This document shows positions 44,670 through 56,200 of a stretch of DNA of 64,000 nucleotides, piece by piece. The notes under the pieces were generated by a model. That model was given only the letters and a program-made list of their open reading frames with translations. It was not told the DNA's origin and ran no database searches. Source of the DNA: Cyclina sinensis (Eukaryota; Mollusca; Bivalvia; Venerida; Veneridae). The stretch spans positions 4,448,603 to 4,512,602 of the forward strand of contig JAAONU010000013.1 in assembly GCA_012932295.1 (NCBI GenBank), written 5' to 3'. Numbering within the stretch: position 1 is the stretch's first letter; each line of letters starts with the position of its first letter. Position numbers and translations under genes: made by a program.

Positions 44670-44806
44670 ACGGACAAAACGGACCATGGGACAAAACAGA
44701 CCAGACGAAACGGAGCATATTTTGAGACAAAACGTCGGAGCATATTTTGCGAAAAACGACCATATTACGAGACGAAACGGACTATAATCTGTGACGAAAC
44801 AGACTA
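44670..44806. repeat. Degenerate array of GACGAAACGGAC units
   Basis: Seven or so imperfect units: GACAAAACGGACCATG, GACAAAACAGACCA, GACGAAACGGAGCATATTTT, GACAAAACGTCGGAGCAT, GACGAAACGGAC, GACGAAACAGAC. Similar in style to the ATCCCC arrays at 21.9-22.7 kb but a different motif. Confidence 0.65.
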
Positions 44807-47140
44807 CCCTAAAAATAAGTTTTTCTCCATAATTGCTATTCAATGCAGAGACGTAGATTACATGTTATATATACGTCTCTGTTCATTGTCTCTTCTGAAC
44901 ACGGATTTTTTATCTCTATTTTTTTAGCGGAATACTAGTAAATTAATATAAATCTTGTCGTTGTCATGGCAATTTCTTACACAGTGATCTCCCTTCCAAT
45001 CTTCAACACAAATACCTGAAACTTGGGCTGGCTACCAGATTTTATTTTATGCCAACCAATGAAATACCGAGTTCTATCAGTGAAATATATTCCATATCAG
45101 TCACAGTATGACTGATATAGATTCTATATCAGTCACTGTGCCGAACTACTTTTCAGTAACCACAATTCGAAATTTTACAAGTAATATAAAAGATATAAAA
45201 ATAAATTCTAACATAAAATCCAGAGTCCGACTTTTAAAGAGTCATTGTATGTATACAACAGACCGATCAATTTCGAGAATTCTATGCCGTTTCGTTAATT
45301 ATACGTCACATACTTCAGAATAGTGACGTAGGCAAACAATTTATTCCCCAAGATGGCATTTTATATGAAATCTTAAATTGAATACACTGGATTTATGCTT
45401 CTTGAAAATGTGATGACGTGTATTGCTTCTTGATCAACCTATGGAAGAATCTAGATGTTGTAAGGGCATTTATTTAGGATGAACCTCTGCTTTGGCGCTG
45501 AATTTTGATTCGTCATTGCACAGGCCAAATTTTATATGAATGCCCTGTAAGCAGCAAAATGTGGATAGTTAAAGAAGGAAAATTACGAATAATATGCAGG
45601 TAGATCTTTGTTTATTTCTATTATTTGTTTGGTGATTAGGTGAAGACTAAATAAATCGTTAGAATGCAACACGTTTCTATTTGTCATGCATAATTCAAGA
45701 TGGCGGACTGTGTATTCAATTTGAGTTTCACGATCATGTATTCATACGCGTGTAAGCAAAGAAACAGTTCTAAAAGTTTATTGGTATTAGCATAAAATAA
45801 ATAGAAAATTTGTTTGTTTTTCGTAGATATGGAATATGTCTCATCTCAAAGTGATACAATTTTTATATTTTCACTCGCGCTACGCGCTCGTGAAAATATT
45901 TCATTGTATCACTTCACGATAAGATATATTCCATATCTACTCAAAACAAACAAATATCCTCTATATACTGTGGACATATTTATCTTTCAAATTTAGATTT
46001 TTTTCTTTCTCTGTTTTAATTTACTGTAAGCCGGTGTGACTTACTTGAAATGTGGCTTTAGCTTGATTGAAGTTTTTGGAATTAGCACAAATCCAAAGAC
46101 TTAAATCACCTGCTATTTTAGGCCTTTGACAAATATTACAAATACCAAAATTTAAAACAGCTTTAGGAAACAAAACTATTCTGTCCATCCATAGGTACAA
46201 CTCAGTTCAGTTTGTTTACAATGATATATATATGTTATTTGCAGAAAGTTTGTTAGCCAGACACAAATTAAATGGTTGCAAGATTCTCACTTTAGCTTAA
46301 GTTTTACATAACCATTAGAGCTTAATAGAGACTCCCTTTTTAATTTTTTTTTTGTGGTCACTGATTCATATGAATAAATCTTATTGTATTATATATGCAA
46401 GTGAAGTCTATTACTAATGGCAAGTAAACATATACACATGGTTGGTTACCCTAGTACATATTCCGCACAACTACACTAAGTATGGTAGTTGAATAGTGTG
46501 AAGCGGAATGGATTTCCAATGATGACATATACACTACAGTGAGGTCTATGCTCACAAATCCAAAAATTATGAACATATAACAGTTCAGGCTTTCCATAGA
46601 TTAAAAAAATGCCAAAGAATGCTTTTCAAAAGTATTTCTATTGTGCAGCCAACAACATTGCCATACAATTAGTCCCATTAGTATTAATCTATGGCTAAAC
46701 TTGCAACATTCTGACAATGACAAAATTTCCTTCAATTGTTGGTCAGTGTCTGTTGTTAATGGATGGGGTTGTACAAAAAAAAGTGAATTGCATTCATGTC
46801 ATTTTTAAGAGAAAATTATTGGTGCGTGTGTGAAGCAAGATTTAAAATTAATTATTCGATGAAGCTGAATTCTATAATCAAGTTGCAGATACAGGCCATG
46901 ATACACTTACTGCATTGTTCAGATAGTATTCCTTCTCCCTGAAAATCTTTCATACCTTGAATTGTAATTCAAAGACAAAATCTCTCCTGAAGTATACCAT
47001 GGCCCAAGGACTTTTGTAAAAGTAACAGTATTATTTCAAAGGTCAAAAAGATGACTGTAATGATTTATTTTGAAGATTAACTTAGGTTCTTGTAATATAC
47101 AGAAAGGAGTTTTGAGAAAAACAACAACAATAATTAGAGA
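44807..47140. other. Intergenic region with small inverted repeats
   Basis: A hairpin element lies at 45808-45955. Near 45090-45145, ATATCAGTCACAGTATGACTGATATAG and a further ATATCAGTCACTGTG form an interlocked inverted/direct repeat. No gene recognised. Confidence 0.5.
45808..45955. mobile_element. Short hairpin element
   Basis: Left arm ATTTGTTTGTTTTTCGTAGA.. pairs with right arm ..TCTACTCAAAACAAACAAAT. GTAGATATGGAATAT, AAGTGATACAAT and ATTTTCAC are also mirrored around a CTCGCGCTACGCGCTCG centre. No coding content. Confidence 0.85.
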
Positions 47141-49138
47141 GACAAGAGGTTTTATTTTATCACAGATTTGGCAGTAACAGGGTGAAGGAAACATGCACAA
47201 TATTGTTACCATGGTTACATACAGTTGTGGTTAGTTACCATAGCACCAACCAATCAGTGACAAGTATCACAAGTTATGTGATATGGACGGAATAATTGTT
47301 CTAGCATTTCTGACAAATTATGGCCATTAAAAACCCAAATGCTTACTTATTCATAAGAAAAACTAAGGGAACAAAATGGCCACAATTTGACACCCTTTTC
47401 TTACAATCTGACATAAGTTTTGAAGCAAATATAATATAAAACAAGGTTAATACAGTGATCAAATTCAGACATAGGCATGTCACATAGATAAGCAAATGTA
47501 AAGTTATTTTGAGACAGCACAGTCAAGGTGTTAATCAGCAAATATTTGGTACAATATCTGAAAAAGTTAACAGAATTTTTAACAAGTAAATCTGGTATCA
47601 AAAGACAGTATTTTTACCAAGAAAATATAAATCATAAAGAAAAATATTTCTCAGAGCAAGAAACAGCATTTTGTATCATGGGACTCTGATCATAACAAAT
47701 TCTGACATATGAGAAACAAATCCTGAATCATGAGAAATACTCTTTCAATACTTCTTGTGTCATGAGAAACACCAAGATGTATATTGAGAAATTACAATAC
47801 TGTATTATGATGAACACCATTTTGTATCATGAGAAACAGAATTTTTCATAAGAAAGTACTTTCTATCATGAGAAAGACAGTGTCCAATGAAGCAAAATTT
47901 TGAATTAGGATAAATACTGTAATATAAGGAACAACATGTATCAGGATAAATATTGCTGCATGAGAAACTGAACAAAAAAACTGTAAGAAGAAGAACATCT
48001 TGTATGACAGGAAACACATCTAACAAATTAAAGCTATAACATATACAGCACTAATGTTATGAAGCAGATAACAAAAACAAAATAATGTTATGACTGGATA
48101 AAACACCATTTCAATCATTATTCCTGGAATTAGGGAACTGAATACAAGTTTCAAAGCCCTGAAGAAACTAGGGAAAAAAAAACACTAAACATACAAAACA
48201 AATAACTGCTAAAGCCAAAACAGGTAACTCATAAATTGTATTTCAATTTCTCCATCTCGACTGTTTTCTTGATTGTATTTCTTTATTTAAACACATCATT
48301 AAAATGGATGTTTCAATGGATAAAGCATTATGGAAGATTTAACTTAACACATTTTAATAAGTAAAAACATTATGCAGATATATTAGGTTACACATATTGA
48401 AACTGGCATGAAAAAAAATCTTAACAAACATAAAACTAACAAAGAAACACTTGATAAAAAAAGACAACAATGTAAAAATAACAATCTTTGTAAAAAATAG
48501 AACAATTAAATTGAAAACATCTTCCCTACCCTAAATCTCCAGCCCACCCTGGTCTCTGCTTCCACAGCTGTGTTGTGAAGTTGTTAATTATTAGGGAGTA
48601 TTAAAAAGACAGGTACATTTATGTCAAAATCTGATAATTATCACATTCTATAAAATGCATGACAAACAAAACATGGCTGAAAAATAGAACTATCAATAAA
48701 ATTGTTGTGTTATTATTTGAGAAGATACCCCCACAAGAATATTCATTTATCATATTTGCTAGACAGCAAAGACAATTTAATATTTTGTAATATGCTACCA
48801 GGAAAAATCAATATCCTATGTTGTATTATATATCAGCAGAAAGGCATAAGAAAATTACTACCAAAAAAAAACCCAAAAAACTAAGGAGAATTGATTTCTT
48901 ACCAGATTCATACAATCTGACAAACCTACATTTATTAGCTATAATTCATTTCAGCAGAACAAGGAATATGTGTTGAGTTTTTTTCTACACAAAGATAAGT
49001 CTGGTTTGCTATTACATCGGCCTTTAATTTCTAGGCTGGATGTCTGTTTTTAATGGTTTGAAGTAAAGCAGCACTATATAATAAATGTGTAACGCTATGC
49101 TGTGACTGCTACATGTGTCCTGTGACGTATGTGTCTGT
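47141..49138 (-). other. Likely 3' UTR/intergenic region of the unrecognised gene
   Basis: A TTTATT at about 47153 (AATAAA on the minus strand) could mark a distal end. 47676-47965 carries a weak repeat of TATCATGAGAAA-like units. No coding exon recognised. Confidence 0.4.
47676..47965. repeat. Degenerate TCATGAGAAAC repeat
   Basis: At least eight copies of ATGAGAAA-like words preceded by TATCATG or related, spaced about 25-45 bp, for example near 47705, 47728, 47761, 47827, 47865 and 47960. Old and diverged. Confidence 0.6.
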
Positions 49139-49326
49139 CTATACAACTGGGATATGTGACCACATCTTTGTGCGCCCCAGGCTGAAATCACCCTCGCCCA
49201 CTGTCGACATCTCTTTCTTGTACTCTACAAGAGCATGCATGCTTAACGGCTGCCAAGTGCTCGTGTATGTCTTCTGATGCATGTTCTGTGTTGGCAATGG
49301 TGCGGAATACCGTAAAGAGGAATCCC
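49139..49326 (-). CDS. Possible alternative last exon of the unrecognised gene
   Basis: After acceptor ttttag the phase-1 frame reads GDSSLRYSAPLPTQNMHQKT, then YTSTWQPLSMHALVEYKKEM, GRTKMWSHIPVV and TAG. KTYTSTWQPLS is loosely like SYYSTRWHDFS near the end of the exon at 49859, which suggests related alternative tails. The matching phase-1 donor is unclear (AGAG|GTCACT near 50171-50176 is one option). Confidence 0.4.
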
Positions 49327-49858
49327 CTAAAAAGTGATGATAGAAAATGAAAATAACTGAAGTTTTACACATAGCTGACTTAATTATATACCTGTATGTC
49401 CAATAATATATTCAAGATCAAGCATTAAAGTCTAGCCACCTTCACAACAGGAATGAAAGTGACACTGACAGTTTCTAAGGACTGGATATGAACCAAATGC
49501 AAACGCTCTTGTGATGAAGTGGTAGAACAGCTTTGTCTGTGTTTTTTGTAGCATAACTTTTTCATTTCAGCCAGTCAGGTAATATTTTACTGTAGATCCC
49601 AAAGTTTTACTTCTTCTTAACATGCCAAGTCATGACTATCATGAATATTCCATAATAAGTACTAAAATAAAGTGCATTTTCTATAAGGAGGGCTGAACTG
49701 CAAATAGACTGAGAGTGACATTGAATACTGTAAAGAAGCAGAGCACTATGTTTTTCAGCATTTACCCTTCAGATATAATTTCTTGTTGAATATAAGATCT
49801 TTTCCCCTTAGACTTATTTGAAAGAGCTTAGATAATCTATGTTACAATACAGTACTAA

Positions 49859-50215
49859 CTAGATTTCGTAGCATCTGGTGTTGCTGAAATCATGCCACCG
49901 AGTGCTGTAGTACGATTTTGGAACATCTCCCATATAAGGTCTAGGAATATCTTTGTTTTCTCGTTCTCCTTTGAACTTCTCCGAAAACGTGCCCTTAACA
50001 GTTGTATCTTTTTCAGATAGGAATAAATATTTCTGTTTCGTTTGTGGTTTTTGACGTCGGGATAAAACCAGTATCATGTCATCATCCAGGGATTGCGTTA
50101 CTTGTGGCCGTTTTGTTACCTCCCCTTCTTCTCTATCCTCCTCTGTGATCGTGTTTTCATTTCCAAAGTGACCTCTTAATTGCAGCCACTTAGCATACTC
50201 TGGCTGAGTACTCTC
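49859..50215 (-). CDS. Unrecognised gene, terminal exon
   Basis: Phase 0 after acceptor aatcacag. Reads ESTQPEYAKWLQLRGHFGNE, EEDREEGEVTKRPQVTQSLD, DDMILVLSRRQ, then KSYYSTRWHDFSNTRCYEI and TAG. A GTTAGT overlaps the stop codon (TA|GTTAGT), so a downstream splice would keep the stop. Confidence 0.75.
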   Translation of the reverse strand, partial: ESTQPEYAKWLQLRGHFGNENTITEEDREEGEVTKRPQVTQSLDDDMILVLSRRQKPQTKQKYLFLSEKDTTVKGTFSEKFKGERENKDIPRPYMGDVPKSYYSTRWHDFSNTRCYEI

Positions 50216-53200
50216 CTGTGATTGTAAAGTTATTTACTGTATATATTGTATGTTATTTACAATGCAATACCGAAAATTGTGTTCTTTATATTTCCATAGG
50301 AAAATTACAGATTTATTTGATCAACTTATGATGGAAATATCTCTACTAGTATGATCTTAGTCTAGCAAGATCAGGCATTTGTCTGAAAATATACTGGACA
50401 GAACACCTTGATAAAATAAAGTTAATGGTAACTGTCTACAAATCTTACAGGAAACATTACACAGATACATGTAAATGTTTCTTTTTTTTCAGATTCACTT
50501 CTGTATTTATAGATATGTCATGACTGAATCTTACATCAGCTTTAAGAATTGTAGATATTCTTTTCAGTCATATTAAGAAGACCTTTACCAAGGCCAACAA
50601 ACCAGTGACTACTTACAGATGTCTGGTCATCTTGCCATGATGGTAGATATTGTTCAATTCCCTCACATCTCTCGTGAAACTCTGGTAGAGGGTTATTGAA
50701 AGTCAACACCTCAGGTGCGGTCTTGGTTTGACACTGATGCCCTGTACATCAAGTCTGACTTATGTCGCATCTTCCGAACACTTTGCACCCTCCGATTATC
50801 AAGAAGTCTTGGCATTTCAGGGAGCTGAAATTTGAAGCATTTTGTTGTTTAAAATCGTTGGAATAAATCTTTCCAATTCGTGTTATTTTATGACATGATT
50901 TTGTTTCTCTGAAAATTAAACAGATCCGACTACCAGTTTGAGAGAGAGACAGACGGCTTGAAGTAACTAGAGAATAATCGATGTAAAGGAAGAAGAGATA
51001 CTGAACAATAACTGCAACAGAATATTTTTAAATCTCACTTAACTTCTAGGGCCAATCAATACCACTACCAGGATATTAGTAAGGAAAAGTTTTAAAAGAA
51101 TTTAGATCAGATTTTTTAACGAAAAAAAAATACTATTTTTAATCTCCACTGAAAACAGAAGAACTAAAATGACTTACACCATTGATATTTTAGTGTCAGA
51201 AGTAAAAACACTGAAGTTAAGATGAAGTAAAACTCAGGATAAAAAAACACCAGTATCTCTGTCACTGCAGAAGCAGTTAAAGTGTTAATGTTTGACAACA
51301 TTTAATACCTTGTAATACATCTTCTTAAAGTCCATTAAATTAATGTCTCGGGAATAATTTTCAATTTGTCATATTTCAGCACAGAAATTCAAATCTGTTC
51401 ACAGATTTTCTTGAGCATTGAAATTTCTTTAAAACATCTCAAACAGTTGTTATTAAATTAGACAGGAACATTTAAATAAATTGTTTGAAGAAGGAATTAT
51501 TTCAACAGAAATTAAGACTGATACACTTTTAAAGTTCTAAATGTTTTTAACCAATATACAAAAAAAGAAAAAATATATTTTTGATTTTTACAAATTATTT
51601 TCAAAAATTTAACTTTTTTGCAGTTAACTTAAGTCTCGTTTACATTTTGACATATTTGTACTGTGTTATTTAAATTGAAGTGATTGGATTTCTGTAAAAT
51701 TATGGCCACAATTCCAAACAATTCTGCTTTAAATATTTAAGCATGTTACTAACATCGTCCTGTGTGCAGAACATTCGCCGGACTGGTATACGATTTTTCT
51801 TCAGAGACTGGCGTGCAAATGCACTGTAGGCATCCTGAAACATAACTCAAATAACTAAAAACACAAGAAAGAACAGGAGGACCCTATGACTCTGTGATGC
51901 TCACCTGAACACACCTGGGAAAATCTCTATACCCAGTCAGGCCTGAACAACTTCCTTTGAGATTTCAAGGTGTAAAAACCTGATCAGCATGATAGGAAAA
52001 TGACCAAAGTAGTGATTACACAATTTCCTTTCATCTGACATGGTGACCTAATTTTCATCTTAGGTGACATACTTTTGAACTTAACCTGCACAAATCAATT
52101 TTTCTTTTTTGGTAGCAATATCAAGCCTTTAATATGGACTGATTACTAATCTGAACTGGTGACCTATTTTCTTCTTGAATACTAATGTTCCTTGTTCAAA
52201 ACTTAACTAAATTTCAATACTCTGACAAACTTTTTAGAATAACTGTGTTTTTTAGAATAACTGTGTTTCTGTTTAGAATAACTGTGTTTTTTAGAATAAC
52301 TGTATTTTGCATAATGTTGACACACATTAAAAGCATAAGCTTGATTTCACTGATGGAAACATTACTCTAACAAGTAAGGTCAAGGTAAACAAAGCAGGCA
52401 GAATGCTCAGGTGAGCTTATACAGAGACAAAGTCAGTTATTATGAGTAATCCAATCTAATAAAACTAATGGTTAGTTATATAATGGAAAAGAACTAAATT
52501 AAATGTTAAGTGAATCAAGAATTGAGAACTGACAAACAAAATGAAGAGACAGAAGGGAAATGCTACATGTTAATGTTGACTAACAAACACCTGTAATCTA
52601 GATTCATATACAGAAATGAATAAATGTTTAGACTTAGTGGCTTGATTCTGTATTAGGCACACAATTGAAAAATAATTGTTTTATTCTAACATGTTTTTAT
52701 TTAAAAAATCTATTCTAGTACACACTGTCAGGTAAGTTTTAAAGTTCATATTGCTTGGTCAAATCTGCAACCATTGCATTGTAGTGACTGTTTCCAATGA
52801 AAGCCCCAAAGTTATTTTTTCACTTCAAAAAAGATAACTAAGACCATTCAAAAGACATCTCATACTGTGTTACTGTAATATAAAAATTGCACAATGTAAT
52901 ATTGTCTTCTTGTCAGTTTCTTATATAGAATCAAAAACTGATGTCAAAAAACATTCCAAATATTGTTACAGTGTAAAATGGCACCATGTCTTGGCATGAA
53001 AAGGAAGCAGAGCATGACACATTTTGGCATAATGTCAAAAGGGGCACCTAAGTCTGGTATGTCAAAAATGTTTAAATTACCTCAAAAATTTACAGGTAAC
53101 TTTATGACTCTAGAACCAAATTTTGTTTGTGACGAACATATAATACCTTTAAATCTTCAGGAATTATGTCATCTTCTTTCAGCAGTCTTTGGTTGGAATC

Positions 53201-56200
53201 ATACCTCAAAGTCTGCCACAATGCTTCTGCACCTGCACGACCTGTGGTGTTAAATGTAACATATTAAATAAATCTTGTTACCATGTTACAAAACTTAAAT
53301 GTTCTGAATATTCTAAGCCCCTAAAATGTTAAGTTCACTACTGAACATGACACATTATAAACATTCAAAACTGACCAGGAAACACAATTAAAAATGTTAC
53401 AAGAATGAGTTATCATGTTCAACAGTAACACTATAGTGAATTCATCAGAATTAACTCAAGTTCCTTAATAGTACCAAACAAGACACTAAATCTGTTAAAA
53501 CCTATTTATAGTAATAAAACTCAAAATTGCAAAAATGAAATCTGTTTGAAGCTCTTAAAAGAATAATAAATTGTCCATCTTAAACAAAATTTGAAAGTAT
53601 CTTTTTTCCATAAATGAACCAGCAAATATCTATCAAGGCAAACATGAAAATAGCTCTTAAAAACTGCATTTGAAACTCTGTTGACCGCAAACAAGATGCC
53701 AGTCTGGATGTTGTGTTAAATGGGTTTTTTTATGCATTTAAATTCTAACACTGCATTTGAATTAAAATATATAAAATGAAATGCAATATTTTCTATTTTC
53801 TCAAAATTATTTGCAGAATATATAAAATTTGCTTTTCACTGAAAACTCTGGCACAGGAAAGTTACTGAAACTGAGCATGTTTGTGCCAAAGTTGTGTACA
53901 GGCAATATAATTTTCCTAGCAAGACATCATCAATCACCCAAGTCATCAATAATACATGTACTGTTTCTAAGTCTATGACCCCTTGAGGCTATTCTTACAT
54001 GTGTCTTATTCTTGCTTTGGAATACAGTCGTACAGCAAGACTGACCTAGAATAGCAACAAGAACATCTCCAAACATATGTCTTAATTTAGACTTTCAATG
54101 AAAGTGATCAATAACACAGCACATGCCCCCGATAGATAACTCTGCAAACTTTTAAGTTTGTATAAAAATACAAGTAGTCTGCCTCACAATCTAGGCAAGA
54201 GACTGTCTGATTAAATAAAAAATATTCTACAGAATAAATACATTAACAATCAAAGCACTGAGGCAGCCACAAGCATCAACTTGTTCCTAACTCCTGAAAT
54301 ATAACAGTGAGTTATAAACAGCCAAAAAGTGAGCATTAGAATTAACAGATGTTTGCTTGTTCTTTGAAACACATGCAGTTATAATAAAATAGCTCTGGTT
54401 AGCAAGGGAAGTAGGTGGGTGGGGTATGCACCATACATCTCAACACCATACTGTAATACAACAGATATGAGGGGTGGTTTGTGCAAGGATCGAAAACTAC
54501 ACCTGTAAATGTAACTATTTACAATTAAAATGATCTTATTGAAACTTACACATGTTAGTTGGATGTATAGTTTCAATTACATACAACTATGTCGCTAAGG
54601 AAGTAAAACAGTGCCGAAAAAAGTTCATTTAATTACAATATTTCTTTCTTTCAGACCTGTCCTAGCAAATCACAACATTTGTTAGAAATGTTATAACTTG
54701 ATTATGTTATGGGATTTTTTGGTTGTTGTTGTTGTTTTGTTTTTTTCTTAATTAATTATGCAAACTTGTATAAAGTCTAAATGACAAAAGCTTACCATAT
54801 CTAAGCTTATTTAAACTGCTCTCAAGGCATCACTCATGATGGAACAAAAGATTTGAGAAATAACATTCACTTTCTCCATAACATCTGGGCAAACTATGGC
54901 CTGTTTGACTTACATGTTATGTCTAAGATCATAACATTTTGTATTAATATTTTTTTTTTAATATTGTAGGTTTATAAAATTTGTTTGTATACCATAATAC
55001 AGCTTTAAAACTGTGTGCAAAAAAACCCCAAAAAACTCTCTGTTTTCTAGACACCATTTCTTGTATTTTTCAAGTCAACATCAGTCAATTTGACTCTTGA
55101 CACACAATTGCTTAATTCCACTTAAGTTCCCCTGAAATCAAGAGCTTTGCCTTACAGGGAAATACTTAAAAAGTGTCAATACTTGCTCTAGCTTTAGGAC
55201 CGCGGCTTAAGATACTTTATTCACAGCCTGTCTTCAGAAAGAAAAAAAAAATTACTGTTTTGCTTTGCTTAAAGAGATGACTAAAAATTTCACATCAAGT
55301 AAGAGGTTTTAAAAGAAACTCATGCACAGATATTGTGGCATGTCTGAGTTTCCAAATAACATAGTTTGTTTTTTAATACAAATTCAGTGGCACAATCTTT
55401 GATTTTAATCCTAACAAACATGAATAGTTAAAAGCATTGCCAAGATTTCTGCAAATTAAAAGTACAAATTGAAGTATATTGGATAGTAGATTTGTCAATA
55501 ACTTAAATGCTTAGAAACTGACATTTTAAGGCAACTCTTGCATGTCAAGTTACAACTGTTTCTATAGGATATAAAAATCTTATGGCAATCAAGTCATGTT
55601 CTTAAACTCTAAACACAAAATAAGGTAAGTAATGAACTAATATTCTGGCTAAATATTACAAAGCTTCCCAGAAAATAATAAATAAAATATCTTTTACACT
55701 CTGTTCCTGTCATACAAGACCTTAGTCCTATTCTGCAAAAAGGAATGCTCTCTTAACAACAATGCAATAGCAATATAGTAAAGAAATTATCTTTCCACAC
55801 ACAGTAATTTTACACAAAATATAAACAGAAATCTGAGTATGAGCCACAGATACAGTATGTGCACAGGGATCATACAAAATGCAGGTCAAGGTGAATAGGG
55901 GTCACAGCGAAGGTCAAGGTCGTAATATCAAATATACACTACCATCTTCATCTTGCTGGAAACTGTTAAAGAGTTGGTCCACTTAAAAAAGGAACAAAAT
56001 GAAAAGAGTAGCAACAATGGTCTTGGAAACAGTTCATTATAAATAAGTCAGAAGCAAGTATCAGTCAGAAGTAAGTATCTGTTAAAAAACACCCACCCTA
56101 CAGATTAATGAAATATTATGCTAAACAACCCCAAAAAATAAAATAACTCTTCTACTTATATTCAAAATAAATAAGATCTATATATTTTACTACAATAATT

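Noticed and set aside
52963..53253. 96-aa plus-strand frame
   Set aside because: Antisense to the phase-consistent minus-strand exon 53147-53241; no motif or splice support.
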